A stretch of 64,000 nucleotides of DNA, from NCBI RefSeq assembly GCF_013141865.1, contig NZ_RCST01000001.1, forward strand, positions 3,162,001 through 3,226,000. The letters run 5' to 3'. The stretch is from Methylomonas sp. ZR1 (lineage in GTDB: Bacteria > Pseudomonadota > Gammaproteobacteria > Methylococcales > Methylomonadaceae). The notes below the pieces were generated by a model. It saw only the letters and a list, made by a program, of their open reading frames with translations. It made no database searches and was not told the DNA's origin. Shown here in pieces: positions 27,615 through 35,874 of this stretch; within the stretch, counting starts at the first letter, position 1; each line of letters opens with the position of its first letter. The position numbers and the translations under genes are program-made.

Positions 27615-27900
27615 TATCTATCGGGTATGAGATTTCACTTACTCCGACAAGAAAATAAGTCATATGCCACGATTTTTCTTAAAAATTGCATGCCAGCACT
27701 GGGTGCGTTGTCAAAACATCGGCTAGATTAGCGTTTTAGTCATAAGCTAACCGCATGAATACATTGGGATTTTACGAATAACACCTGCCATGAAAAAACC
27801 CGAAGCCAGTTAAATGGAATATTTTTTGCTGCCCGACAAGGTTTTCTACCCAAAAAACCAACCCGATTGACCGCATCAAGCCTGCCTCGATCAAAAACGC

Positions 27901-28422
27901 ATGAATACATTACTGGACAAACTATTCCGCAGACACGGCAAGGAGCTTCTGGCATTTGCTGAACGCCAAAGCAATGTCACAATCGCGGAAGATATTACCC
28001 AGGAAGCTTTTTTGCGATTAATGCAGCATCCCAATCTGCCGGCCATCGAAAACCACCGGGCCTATTTGTTCAAAACCGCCGCCAATCTCAGCAAAAACGC
28101 CTACGATCACGAACAGGTCAGGTTGCGGTATACGCCAGACGAACCGGTAGAGCTGGAGCAACTGGTTTGCCCACTGCCTGCGCCGGAAACGACGGTCGCA
28201 ATCCAGCAGCAACTGGAGCGTTTTCTATCGGTTTTGCTGCAACTGCCTGAAGTCGTGCAGCATGCCTTTATCTTAAGCAAACTGGATGGTTTAAGTTACC
28301 CAGAGGTTGCCGAAGCACTGGGCATTTCCAGCAAATCGGCGCAACGCTATGTGTTCAAAGCCTGGCAACACCTTATTCAGCATCTGGGGCATGATTTTTT
28401 GGGCGATAATCTGACCCGATAA
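27901..28422 (+). CDS. FecI-like ECF sigma factor (second module)
   Basis: 173 residues with sigma regions 2 (LFRRHGKELLAFAERQ, AEDITQEAFLRLMQHPNLPAIE) and 4 (LPEVVQHAFILSKLDGLSYPEVAEALGISSKSAQRYVFKAWQ). It is followed 48 bases later by its fecR gene, so it is the cognate sigma factor of the second receptor module. It differs clearly from the first-module ECF and from the two FecR-less copies. Confidence 0.94.
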   Translation: MNTLLDKLFRRHGKELLAFAERQSNVTIAEDITQEAFLRLMQHPNLPAIENHRAYLFKTAANLSKNAYDHEQVRLRYTPDEPVELEQLVCPLPAPETTVAIQQQLERFLSVLLQLPEVVQHAFILSKLDGLSYPEVAEALGISSKSAQRYVFKAWQHLIQHLGHDFLGDNLTR

Positions 28423-28470
28423 GCAGGGCTCAACTGTCTTATTAGGTAAAGCGCAAACAAGACTGGCCAG

Positions 28471-29529
28471 ATGAAATCCAAAACTTACAAACTCAGCGGT
28501 ACGCCCCAGGAACAAGCCGGATTTTGGGTGTTTACTCAACATTCGGACGAGTGGACGGCTGCTGCAGAACAGCAGCTACAGGATTGGCTGGCAGAAAATG
28601 ACAGCAACCGCTTTGAATACGAGCGCGCGCTCCAGCTTTGGCAACAGCTGGATCAACTAAAACCCACCCGCTTTCCGGCTCGGGAAGCGGCACAGGAAAT
28701 TCGAGCAAAGCGCATCCAGCGTAAACAACGCATCCGCAAAGCGCAAACAACCGGATTGATGGGCTTGCTGGTTTTGACCACGACTTTTGGTTTAAATGAG
28801 TATCGGCTAACCGATTACTATGCCACCGCAGTCGGCGAACGCAAGTCGATTGATTTGGCCGACGGCTCGCAAATCACCCTGAATACCGATACCCAACTGT
28901 CGGTGAAAATGACCGGCAACCGCCGGGTGATTGGTCTGGAAAAAGGCGAAGTTTACGTGAGTGTGGCCCATGAAATAGACCGGCCTTTCGATGTGATAGC
29001 CGGCAATGGCCGCATTCATGATATTGGCACGCGCTTTAATGTTTATTCTGCAAACAACACAACGCAAGTCACCGTCGCTGAAGGTCAAGTACAGATCATT
29101 CCGGACAGCAAAATAACCGGAGCGCGTTGGCTGGATCATGTCATCAGCCGATCAGCATTTTGGCTGCACCTGAGCAGCGCGCCGACTAACGACGAAAACC
29201 CTGCATTGGCAGTAGGCGAGCAAATTAGCTACGACGAACTAGGCCAAGTTGATGCACCGATTGCCACCAATGCTGCCAACATCATTGCCTGGCGAAGTGG
29301 CCGGCTGGTATTTGAGATGGCGCCTTTGGAAACCGTGTTAAGCCAAGTACAGCGTTATCACAAAGTAAGCTTCCAATACAGAGGCGAAGCACTTAAACAA
29401 ATTCGGGTATCGGCCAGCTTCGAAATCGACAACCTGCCCAAAATACTGAATACTCTGCAGGCGGCATTACCGATCAAAACCGAGCAATTTCAAGATGGCA
29501 AGATTATGGTTTCTGCGAACCAAGGTTGA
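28471..29529 (+). CDS. FecR family anti-sigma regulator (second module)
   Basis: 352 residues. The N-terminal sigma-binding domain (QEQAGFWVFTQHSDEWTAAAEQQLQDWL, split), the membrane helix TTGLMGLLVLTTTFGL, and the periplasmic FecR domain (SIDLADGSQITLNTDTQL, EKGEVYVSVAHEID, RIHDIGTRFNVYSA) are all visible. The C-terminal STN-like part (LVFEMAPLETVLSQVQRYHK, LPKILNTLQAALPIK) should contact the receptor. Two toxin-antitoxin modules on the opposite strand separate it from the receptor gene at 31165. Confidence 0.93.
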   Translation: MKSKTYKLSGTPQEQAGFWVFTQHSDEWTAAAEQQLQDWLAENDSNRFEYERALQLWQQLDQLKPTRFPAREAAQEIRAKRIQRKQRIRKAQTTGLMGLLVLTTTFGLNEYRLTDYYATAVGERKSIDLADGSQITLNTDTQLSVKMTGNRRVIGLEKGEVYVSVAHEIDRPFDVIAGNGRIHDIGTRFNVYSANNTTQVTVAEGQVQIIPDSKITGARWLDHVISRSAFWLHLSSAPTNDENPALAVGEQISYDELGQVDAPIATNAANIIAWRSGRLVFEMAPLETVLSQVQRYHKVSFQYRGEALKQIRVSASFEIDNLPKILNTLQAALPIKTEQFQDGKIMVSANQG

Positions 29530-29580
29530 CAGGCATACAAACCAGCCCTTTGTCCCAAGAGGCTGATTAGCCCATCATGT

Positions 29581-29997
29581 TTACAGCCAAGGATTAAGCG
29601 CTTCAATACCTGCGTTGCTGAAGTCTCGAACATTACGAGTAACCAATCGACAGCCATGCGTTCGGGCAGTCGCGGCAATGATCGAGTCAAAGGCAGCTAG
29701 AGATTTCCCTTGTGCCTCTGCCTCAACCGTCATTTGCGCCCACACCTTTGCAACCCTAGTGTCAAATACCAGAATTCGATCTTCAAAACCGATCTCCAAC
29801 TCTTGTAGCCATAGCGTAAGCTCAGATCGGCGCTTTGATTCTGGCAACCGGTTCACACCACGCTGCAATTCAGCCAAAGTCATCGCACTGATGCAAAGCT
29901 CGTGCGCTTTGCTAGCTTCAAACCACTGTAGGACTTTGGCATCGGGCTTACTCTTGACTAGCTCAGAGAGCGCACAAGTATCCAACATATATTTCAC
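29581..29997 (-). CDS. VapC/FitB-like PIN-domain toxin
   Basis: 138 residues. PIN acidic residues are in YMLDTCALSEL, AMTLAELQRG, SLAAFDSIIAATA and LVTRNVRDF, the four-residue metal site of VapC RNases. The sequence resembles the FitB-type subgroup that cleaves tRNA or other RNAs when freed from its antitoxin. It overlaps the end of the Phd-like antitoxin gene by four bases, an antitoxin-first operon. Confidence 0.93.
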   Translation of the reverse strand: MKYMLDTCALSELVKSKPDAKVLQWFEASKAHELCISAMTLAELQRGVNRLPESKRRSELTLWLQELEIGFEDRILVFDTRVAKVWAQMTVEAEAQGKSLAAFDSIIAATARTHGCRLVTRNVRDFSNAGIEALNPWL

Positions 29998-30239
29998 AAA
30001 GCCAGATCCCGAATCACTTCTGTGGATCGTTCCAACACTAAGGCCTCACCGCGTGGCGCATTGAGCAGGCAGTCCTTCAAACGCGGCAATTGACCGCTTA
30101 AGCGCCGATAATCGTCAACGGCCAAGATGACAACAGCCTCTTCACCGCGTCGAGTCACCAGTTGTGGACCTTCTTTCAGGCAGAGCTCCACCACCTCGCT
30201 GAATCGGCTCTTCGCCTCTTGTAATTGCCAAGTATGCAT
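29994..30239 (-). CDS. Phd/YefM-family antitoxin
   Basis: 81 residues. WQLQEAKSRFSEVVELCLKEGPQLVTRRGEEAVVILAVDDYRRL (split over residues 4-48) is the Phd/YefM fold that binds DNA. The C-terminal segment should block the PIN toxin downstream. GGAGAG precedes the start. It forms a two-gene unit with the PIN toxin. Confidence 0.92.
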   Translation of the reverse strand: MHTWQLQEAKSRFSEVVELCLKEGPQLVTRRGEEAVVILAVDDYRRLSGQLPRLKDCLLNAPRGEALVLERSTEVIRDLAL

Positions 30240-30341
30240 CTATCTCTCCTGTCCAATCTGACCAGTTGTTAGTGTGAGCTTTATAAAAGGGTGTGTCAAA
30301 ACACTAAACAGCCATCAAAACATGCGTACGCATAAGATCAA

Positions 30342-30560
30342 TCAAAGCCCCAACGCATCCAATTCATCGAGCATTTTCAAAGCCTGTTTCGCATTGCCGC
30401 GCACCTGTGCCGCCATAAACCTTTGCCTGGCTTCATCTTCCGCCAATGCTTGTGCGGAAAACTCAAACATCAATTTGTTAAGGCTAATGCCTCTGGCTTT
30501 GGCAATATCTTTCAGTCTTTCCGCCATGTCTTCAGGTAAACGAATGGATAAGGTAGTCAT
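30342..30560 (-). CDS. Ribbon-helix-helix antitoxin
   Basis: 72 residues starting TTLSIRLPEDMAERLKDIAKARG, an RHH DNA-binding motif, with LNKLMFEFSAQALAEDEARQ after it. It overlaps the upstream PIN gene by four bases, so the toxin gene comes first in this operon, the reverse of the neighbouring pair. Confidence 0.85.
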   Translation of the reverse strand: MTTLSIRLPEDMAERLKDIAKARGISLNKLMFEFSAQALAEDEARQRFMAAQVRGNAKQALKMLDELDALGL

Positions 30561-30982
30561 GATTCTAATAACCTCAATAGCTGTTGCGGTGTAACGACTT
30601 CAAAACCGATGTGCCTAAGTTCCGCATTGGCGAAGTCAGATAAATTGTTGGTAATAATGTAAGAAGCACGTGCGGCAATAGCCAATTCAATAAGGTGATT
30701 ATCCGCTTCATCCTGCAAATTCGGCCGCCAAAGATAACGCGCGTCCACAGAGGTACAGACACTCGCAAAGCCATCAAGAAACGCCATCAAAGAAACCGAT
30801 GTTTGATTGCATAATGCTTGGATATGTTCACGATTGAGTAAATCTTGGTATTCAAGATAAAGCGCGTTGCCAACAAAGGGCTGTAAATCCCCTTCAAGAC
30901 AGCGCCGCAAGATTTCCCGATTCGGCCCTGTCTTTCCTATCAGCCCTGCTACCAATACATTGGTATCGATTACGACTCTCAT
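30557..30982 (-). CDS. PIN-domain toxin (COG1569 type)
   Basis: 141 residues. PIN acidic positions appear in MRVVIDTNVLVAGL, ALYLEYQDLL, DEADNHLIELAIAA and IITNNLSDF. This subgroup is usually annotated as the putative toxin component of PIN-family toxin-antitoxin systems. It is first gene of a toxin-antitoxin unit with the RHH protein, lying divergent to the TonB receptor gene, with 182 bases of shared upstream region. Confidence 0.88.
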   Translation of the reverse strand: MRVVIDTNVLVAGLIGKTGPNREILRRCLEGDLQPFVGNALYLEYQDLLNREHIQALCNQTSVSLMAFLDGFASVCTSVDARYLWRPNLQDEADNHLIELAIAARASYIITNNLSDFANAELRHIGFEVVTPQQLLRLLES

Positions 30983-31164
30983 GATTCGTTAAATTGCCAT
31001 CACATATGCACACAAAATTATCTTAACACAGGCCTTAGAGAGCATCTATCGAAAAAAATTTGCAAAAACCTTCTCCCAAGCTGACCAGATTTTCGACGCT
31101 GAGCTGTCTTACTTTATGAGCCGGAATAAACGGCACAGACCTTTCAGCAATCAGAGGATCAAGA

Positions 31165-33582
31165 ATGAAAAAATTCACATGGAAACCGCGTCGCAGCCTG
31201 CTGGCACTGGCAATCTTGACGGCAACAGGCGCAGCGCTTGCCGAATCGCAGACCCATCACCTGAGCATTGCCCCACAAAGCATGAGTGATGCCTTGAAAG
31301 CACTGGCAGCGGAAACCCACATCCAAATCTTTAGTGATGGTGACGCGCTGAAAGGCAAGCAAACCAGCGGCATTCAAGGTGACTTTACCGCGCGGGAAGC
31401 CTTGCAGAAATTACTGACCGGCACGGGCTTGACCTATATCTTTACGGCGGAGGATGCGGTGGCAGTTAAGGCTGCAGAAACGGGAAGCAATGCGGCATCG
31501 ACTTTGCCGGCGGTGACGGTTACTGGGAAGGCGGTTTATGATTCGACTGATCCCTACAACCCTGACTACAACTTACCGAATGCATCCACCGCCACCAAAA
31601 CCGATACGCCGATTATGGAAACGCCGTATTCGGTCAAGGCGGTGCCGAAGCAGGTCATGGAAGACCAGCAAGTCGTTCGGATCGAAAAAGCCCTACAAAA
31701 CGTCGCGGGGGTAGTGCAAGAATCATCGAGTGCGGGTTTGCGCGATAGTTTTAGTATCCGGGGTTTCTCGACCGGCAACGACATTCTGTTTTACCGCGAC
31801 GGCAATCCGGTTCCGCAAAACGGCGGCAATGCATTTTCCAGTAAGCGCGATACCGCCAATCTGGAACGTATAGAAGTGTTGAAGGGGCCGGGTTCGCTGT
31901 TGTTCGGCCGGGTCGAACCGGGCGGTATCGTTAATTTAGTTACGAAACAACCCTTGGCAACCCCGTATTATTCCTTGCAGCAACAATTCGGCTCGTTCGA
32001 CTTTTACCGGACCACGATCGACGCTACGGGCCCTATTAGCAAAGGCGGCGAGGTGTTGTATCGCCTGAACGCCGCCTACGAAGGAGCAGGCTCCTTTGCC
32101 GATTTTGTCGACAGCGACCGCTTCTTCGTCGCGCCCACCGTAAAGTGGCTTATCGGCCCGCGCACACAACTGACCGCGGAAATGGAATACCAACGTTTCG
32201 ATGAAACGCCTGGCGCCATCGTCACTGCGCTTTCCAACGGCACGTCCGCTTATCTCCCAAAGTTTTCCCGCAATTTGACGGCCAGGGAGCCGGGTTGGAA
32301 TTCGAATAAAGGTGACCGCATTCTGGCTGGATTCAACTGGTCGCACGGTTTTAACGACAACTGGACGCTATCTCACCGCTTTTATTACACCGGCATTAAC
32401 GCTGATATTCGAGACGCTTGGTTGATGGGTTTGGCCGACGCCGACGGCAATGTATCGCGCGGTTACGAACGCCAGCAGGCCTCGACCGACAACTACTTTA
32501 CCTCAATGAATTTAAGCGGTAAGTTCGATATTTGGGGTTTAAAAAACACCCTGCTCCTGGGCGGCGATTATTACCGGTCTGACGCCAAGGATCCTTTCGA
32601 CGTACGCTTCATTCCGGGCACCTTTAACTTATTTAATCCGGCTTATAACACGGTCGGTTTTGACGGTATCGATGTGAATAATCGCGTCAGCTTTGGAGTC
32701 GATAACACCACATCCTGGCACGGATTGTATTTTCAGGACCAAATCGAATTGCCATTTAACGTGTTTGCCTTGGGCGGGTTTCGTTACGACCAAGCCGACC
32801 AGTTCGATCATCTGACCCATGCCAAAGCCGGCAACGAAAATCGGGTGAGTCCGCGCGGTGGCCTGCTCTGGCGACCGATTCCAGAATTATCGTTTTACGG
32901 CAGTTACACCGAAAACTTCGGCGCTCAAAACGGGATTAACGGCATGGGCGGCATTCTGCCGGCGCAAACCGCGCAGCAGTGGGAACTAGGAACGAAAACA
33001 GAGCTGTTGGACGGAAAATTTAGCGCCACGGTAGCGTATTTCGATTTAACCAAGCAAAACATGGCTACACCGGACCCCAATAACTCATTATTGATGCGAT
33101 CAGTCGGCGAAGCACAAAGCCGTGGTGTGGAACTGGATATTTCCGGCGAATTATTGCCGGGTTGGAGGGTGATTGGCGGCTACAGCCACTTGTTTTTCGC
33201 CAATACCACGCACGATGTCGGGTGGGACGGCGGCACAGGTTTTCAAGGCAATCGCATGCCTAACGCGCCGCACAACATGGGCAGTTTGTTCAGTTCTTAC
33301 GAGTTTCTCGATGGCGATTTGAAAGGCTTTAAATTTGGCGGCGGCATTACCGCTTTGAGCGAGCGCCAGGGCAATTGGGCCAACAGCTACCAAATACCGG
33401 GTTATGTGCTGGTCAATCTAATGACTAGTTATTCGATGAAGCTGGGCAAGGCAAAACTAACCACGCAACTGAATATCGATAACCTGACGGACAACTATTA
33501 CTTTGCCGGCAGCAATACCGGAACCGATGTTTCAATTGGGGCGCCGCGGTCGTTTTTAGGATCGGTCCGGATCGAGTATTAG
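31165..33582 (+). CDS. TonB-dependent siderophore receptor with STN signalling domain (second module)
   Basis: 805 residues. Signal peptide (RRSLLALAILTATGAALAES), STN domain at about 30-100 (LSIAPQSMSDALKALAAETH, LQKLLTGTGLTYIFTAED), TonB-box-like region LPAVTVTGKAVYD, plug (LERIEVLKGPGSLLFGRVEPGG) and a barrel ending in RIEY. It is a paralogue of the first-module receptor with the same STN-plug-barrel layout and a nearly identical DNA cassette at the STN/plug junction (31481-31626). The barrels differ strongly, implying different ligands. The cognate ecf-fecR pair lies at 27901-29529. The palindromic element begins five bases after the stop. Confidence 0.95.
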   Translation: MKKFTWKPRRSLLALAILTATGAALAESQTHHLSIAPQSMSDALKALAAETHIQIFSDGDALKGKQTSGIQGDFTAREALQKLLTGTGLTYIFTAEDAVAVKAAETGSNAASTLPAVTVTGKAVYDSTDPYNPDYNLPNASTATKTDTPIMETPYSVKAVPKQVMEDQQVVRIEKALQNVAGVVQESSSAGLRDSFSIRGFSTGNDILFYRDGNPVPQNGGNAFSSKRDTANLERIEVLKGPGSLLFGRVEPGGIVNLVTKQPLATPYYSLQQQFGSFDFYRTTIDATGPISKGGEVLYRLNAAYEGAGSFADFVDSDRFFVAPTVKWLIGPRTQLTAEMEYQRFDETPGAIVTALSNGTSAYLPKFSRNLTAREPGWNSNKGDRILAGFNWSHGFNDNWTLSHRFYYTGINADIRDAWLMGLADADGNVSRGYERQQASTDNYFTSMNLSGKFDIWGLKNTLLLGGDYYRSDAKDPFDVRFIPGTFNLFNPAYNTVGFDGIDVNNRVSFGVDNTTSWHGLYFQDQIELPFNVFALGGFRYDQADQFDHLTHAKAGNENRVSPRGGLLWRPIPELSFYGSYTENFGAQNGINGMGGILPAQTAQQWELGTKTELLDGKFSATVAYFDLTKQNMATPDPNNSLLMRSVGEAQSRGVELDISGELLPGWRVIGGYSHLFFANTTHDVGWDGGTGFQGNRMPNAPHNMGSLFSSYEFLDGDLKGFKFGGGITALSERQGNWANSYQIPGYVLVNLMTSYSMKLGKAKLTTQLNIDNLTDNYYFAGSNTGTDVSIGAPRSFLGSVRIEY

Positions 33583-33586
33583 GACC

Positions 33587-33732
33587 GTTGGGGTGAGGTA
33601 ACGAACCCCAACATTTTTGACCGGTTGGCCCGTTGCCCCTTGCTGATAATTTTTTGGGTCGCGATGTCTCGCTTTGATGTTTGGCTGGTGGTTTAACGGT
33701 TGTCGTGTTGGGGTTCGTTACCTCACCCCAAC
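33587..33732. repeat. Palindromic element, copy C: perfect 27-bp inverted repeats
   Basis: The left arm (33587-33613) and right arm (33706-33732) are exact reverse complements, beginning GTTGGGGTGAGGTAACG and ending CCTCACCCCAAC. Each arm can also fold alone because GTTGGGG at its start pairs with CCCCAAC near its end. The element is 146 bases with a 92-base middle shared with copy A. No target-site duplication is evident. It could be a MITE or a BIME-like pair of REP units, and probably also ends transcription of the receptor gene. Confidence 0.9.
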
Positions 33733-33736
33733 TTAC

Positions 33737-33796
33737 GCCCTGGATAAGCGAAGCGCATCCGGAAAGTTTGGTGGATGCGCACGGCTTATCCACCCT
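33737..33796. repeat. REP-like palindrome next to copy C
   Basis: GGATAAGCGAAGCGCATCC and GGATGCGCACGGCTTATCC form an imperfect palindrome (16 of 19 pairs) around a short centre. It is related to the segment at 19972-20012 and directly follows palindromic element C. Confidence 0.6.
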
Positions 33797-33934
33797 ACTG
33801 ATTGCCCATCAGGAAGTGATCGTTTTTAAATCACTGTTAGGTTGCCGGTGGCTTGCTCACCAAGCGAATAGCGTTGCTCGGTGCTCACGAGCGTCAACGT
33901 ACAGCTATAAATGCGGCAAAATTAGGCGTGCCCA

Positions 33935-34444
33935 ATGTTGAACGATCATTATCCACCCTTAACCGCCGCGTATTTACGCCACCAAGCCGAGCTACAGCAA
34001 TTTCTGCTGCGCCAGGTCAATTGCCGGGAGGCGGCAGCCGACTTACTGCAAGATACCTTTTTGCATATTGCCGACTATGCAGGGCAGGATGCCATCACCA
34101 ATTGCCGGGCATTTCTGTACCGGGTGGCCGGCAACCTGGCTTTGGATTATTTGCGCAGCAAAGCCCGGCAACAGGCGCGGGACGGCGGGGCGCTGGACCA
34201 GGACTGGCAATGTCCCTGTCCTTTACCTGAGCGGTTGGTGCAAGGCGAGCAGCAATGGTTGGCGGCCGAAAGCTGGCTGCGCGGCTTACCCGCGCTCAAT
34301 CGGCAAATCTGGTGCTTGCGTCGGCTAGACGGCAAGCGCCATCAGCACATTGCCGCCGAATTACAGATCTCGGAGCGCCAAGTCGAGCGGGTGCTGTACC
34401 AAACCGGACGCATGTTGGCCGGCGCGAACTTGGATGATGGTTAA
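33935..34444 (+). CDS. ECF sigma factor without a FecR partner (copy 2)
   Basis: 169 residues, FecI-like: LQQFLLRQVNCREAAADLL and DTFLHIADY in region 2, LNRQIWCLRRLDGK and RQVERVLYQTGRMLAGA in region 4. It is close to the protein at 27108-27614 over its full length, and the 5' flank is also conserved (33821-33870). No fecR or receptor gene follows; the next gene is DUF2835 on the other strand. It marks the right end of the duplicated island. Confidence 0.92.
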   Translation: MLNDHYPPLTAAYLRHQAELQQFLLRQVNCREAAADLLQDTFLHIADYAGQDAITNCRAFLYRVAGNLALDYLRSKARQQARDGGALDQDWQCPCPLPERLVQGEQQWLAAESWLRGLPALNRQIWCLRRLDGKRHQHIAAELQISERQVERVLYQTGRMLAGANLDDG

Positions 34445-34616
34445 CTTGAGGGGATAGCGGAAAGATTTAAGCAATGTTTGCGTTAGCCATTGAAGGATCG
34501 TCAACGCCATCATTGGCGTGGATTGCCGAAATCCAGTGCACTCGGGGTTTCCGGGTCCCGCCAGTCCGCCGGGACGACATCAACGATTAACGCGAACATG
34601 GCTAAGATTTAAGCCG

Positions 34617-34844
34617 TCACGCCAGCTTTTTGATGCCGACAAACTTATTCCCTGCCCCCAGTTCCATTTCAAAATGGCCATGAATGCCGGTTTTGCTTAG
34701 ATACCGCTGAATATTGCCAGCGGGAAAGACGATGCGCCGGCCGTCATCGGCAATCGTCACCACGGTTTTGGCGACGCCTTGATAAACAGCCAGATATTGG
34801 TCGTAACTTAAATCAAGTTTGAAGCGAATGAATTGATTAGCCAT
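34617..34844 (-). CDS. DUF2835 family protein
   Basis: 75 residues (MANQFIRFKLDLSYDQYLAVYQGVAKTVV, split), the normal size for this small gammaproteobacterial family of unknown function. YLSKTGIHGHFEMEL and FVGIKKL at the end are typical. The frame stays open upstream to TTG 34877, but that extension would translate the htpX terminator hairpin and is not believable. The ATG has no clear ribosome binding site because the hairpin and its T-run occupy that position. Confidence 0.85.
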   Translation of the reverse strand: MANQFIRFKLDLSYDQYLAVYQGVAKTVVTIADDGRRIVFPAGNIQRYLSKTGIHGHFEMELGAGNKFVGIKKLA

Positions 34845-34876
34845 AAAAAAGCCGCGCCGGTTGACCCGGCGCGGCA
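34845..34876 (-). terminator. Terminator of htpX touching the DUF2835 start codon
   Basis: Read on the minus strand, GCCGCGCCGG pairs with CCGGCGCGGC around a short loop and is followed directly by TTTTTT and then ATG. It lies ten bases after the htpX stop and is a textbook Rho-independent terminator. The T-run ends at the DUF2835 start codon. Confidence 0.9.
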
Positions 34877-34886
34877 AGGGAGCGTT

Positions 34887-35762
34887 CTAACGCATGTTTT
34901 GCAAAGCGGCGATGCGCTCTTCCAAAGGCGGATGGCTCATAAACAAGCGTTGCACGCCACCGCCATTGATGCCAAACGCCGCCAATTCGCCAGGCAATTC
35001 GGCGGGTTCATGCGCACGCTGCAAGGCGCGCAACGCACCTATCATTTTTTGCCGGCCGGCCAAGTTAGCACCGCCCGCGTCGGCGCGAAATTCGCGATAA
35101 CGCGAGAACCACATCACCAGCATCGACGCCAAAATCGACAAGGCGATTTGCGCGACCATTTGCGTCACATAATACGCCGGACCGTAACCGCGTTCGGTTT
35201 TAAATACGACCCGGTCAACCACATAGCCGATGATGGTGGCAAAGAAATACACGAAGGTATTTACCACGCCTTGCATCAAGGCCATCGTCACCATATCGCC
35301 ATTGGCGACGTGGCTAATCTCGTGGCCGACCACCGCTTCCACTTCATCGGCATTCATGCTGCGCAGCAAACCGGTACTGACCGCCACCAAAGCATTGTTA
35401 CGGTTAGCGCCGGTGGCAAAGGCGTTGGCTTCCGGCGCATCGAAAATACCCACTTCCGGCATGCCGATACCTGCTTGACGAGCTTGGCGCTCGACCACGC
35501 TGACCAACCATTGTTCGGTTTGGTTTTGCGGCCGTTCGATGACATGCACCCCCATCGAGCTTTTAGCCGACCATTTGGACATGAACAATGAAATCACCGA
35601 ACCGGTCATACCGATAACCGCTGACATCGCCAGCAGGCCTTCGATGTTCAAGTTGACTCCTTGAGCATCCAGCGCGCCTTGCAAGCCAAATATACTAAAT
35701 ATGATGCTGATCGCGATCATAATGGCCACGTTGGTGGCCAAAAACAGCAATATTCTCATCAT
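34887..35762 (-). CDS. htpX: Membrane zinc metalloprotease HtpX
   Basis: 291 residues. HtpX degrades misfolded membrane proteins together with FtsH. Two N-terminal helices (MRILLFLATNVAIMIAISII and GLLAMSAVIGMTGSVISLF), the zinc site VVGHEISHVANGD with the third ligand in YREFRADAGGA, and two further helices (TFVYFFATIIGYVV, MVAQIALSILASMLVMW) match the family. Substrate-side motifs such as DAPEANAFATG are intact. It is followed by a strong terminator, and a heat-shock-type promoter may lie in 35763-35835. Confidence 0.96.
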   Translation of the reverse strand: MMRILLFLATNVAIMIAISIIFSIFGLQGALDAQGVNLNIEGLLAMSAVIGMTGSVISLFMSKWSAKSSMGVHVIERPQNQTEQWLVSVVERQARQAGIGMPEVGIFDAPEANAFATGANRNNALVAVSTGLLRSMNADEVEAVVGHEISHVANGDMVTMALMQGVVNTFVYFFATIIGYVVDRVVFKTERGYGPAYYVTQMVAQIALSILASMLVMWFSRYREFRADAGGANLAGRQKMIGALRALQRAHEPAELPGELAAFGINGGGVQRLFMSHPPLEERIAALQNMR

Positions 35763-35874
35763 GGCGTAACTTTCCTATGTTGTTATAAAGTGGGTTTAAT
35801 CTGGGGAGCCCAAAGATTAAATTCAAGGCTATAGAGTGTTAACATCTGCCAAAGTTTACTTGAGGGACATAAAA

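Noticed and set aside
33587..33732. Insertion sequence with a transposase
   Set aside because: The element is 146 bases and codes for nothing; only a non-autonomous repeat can be claimed.
34833..35591. 252-codon plus-strand frame antisense to htpX
   Set aside because: His-rich shadow translation of a certain gene.
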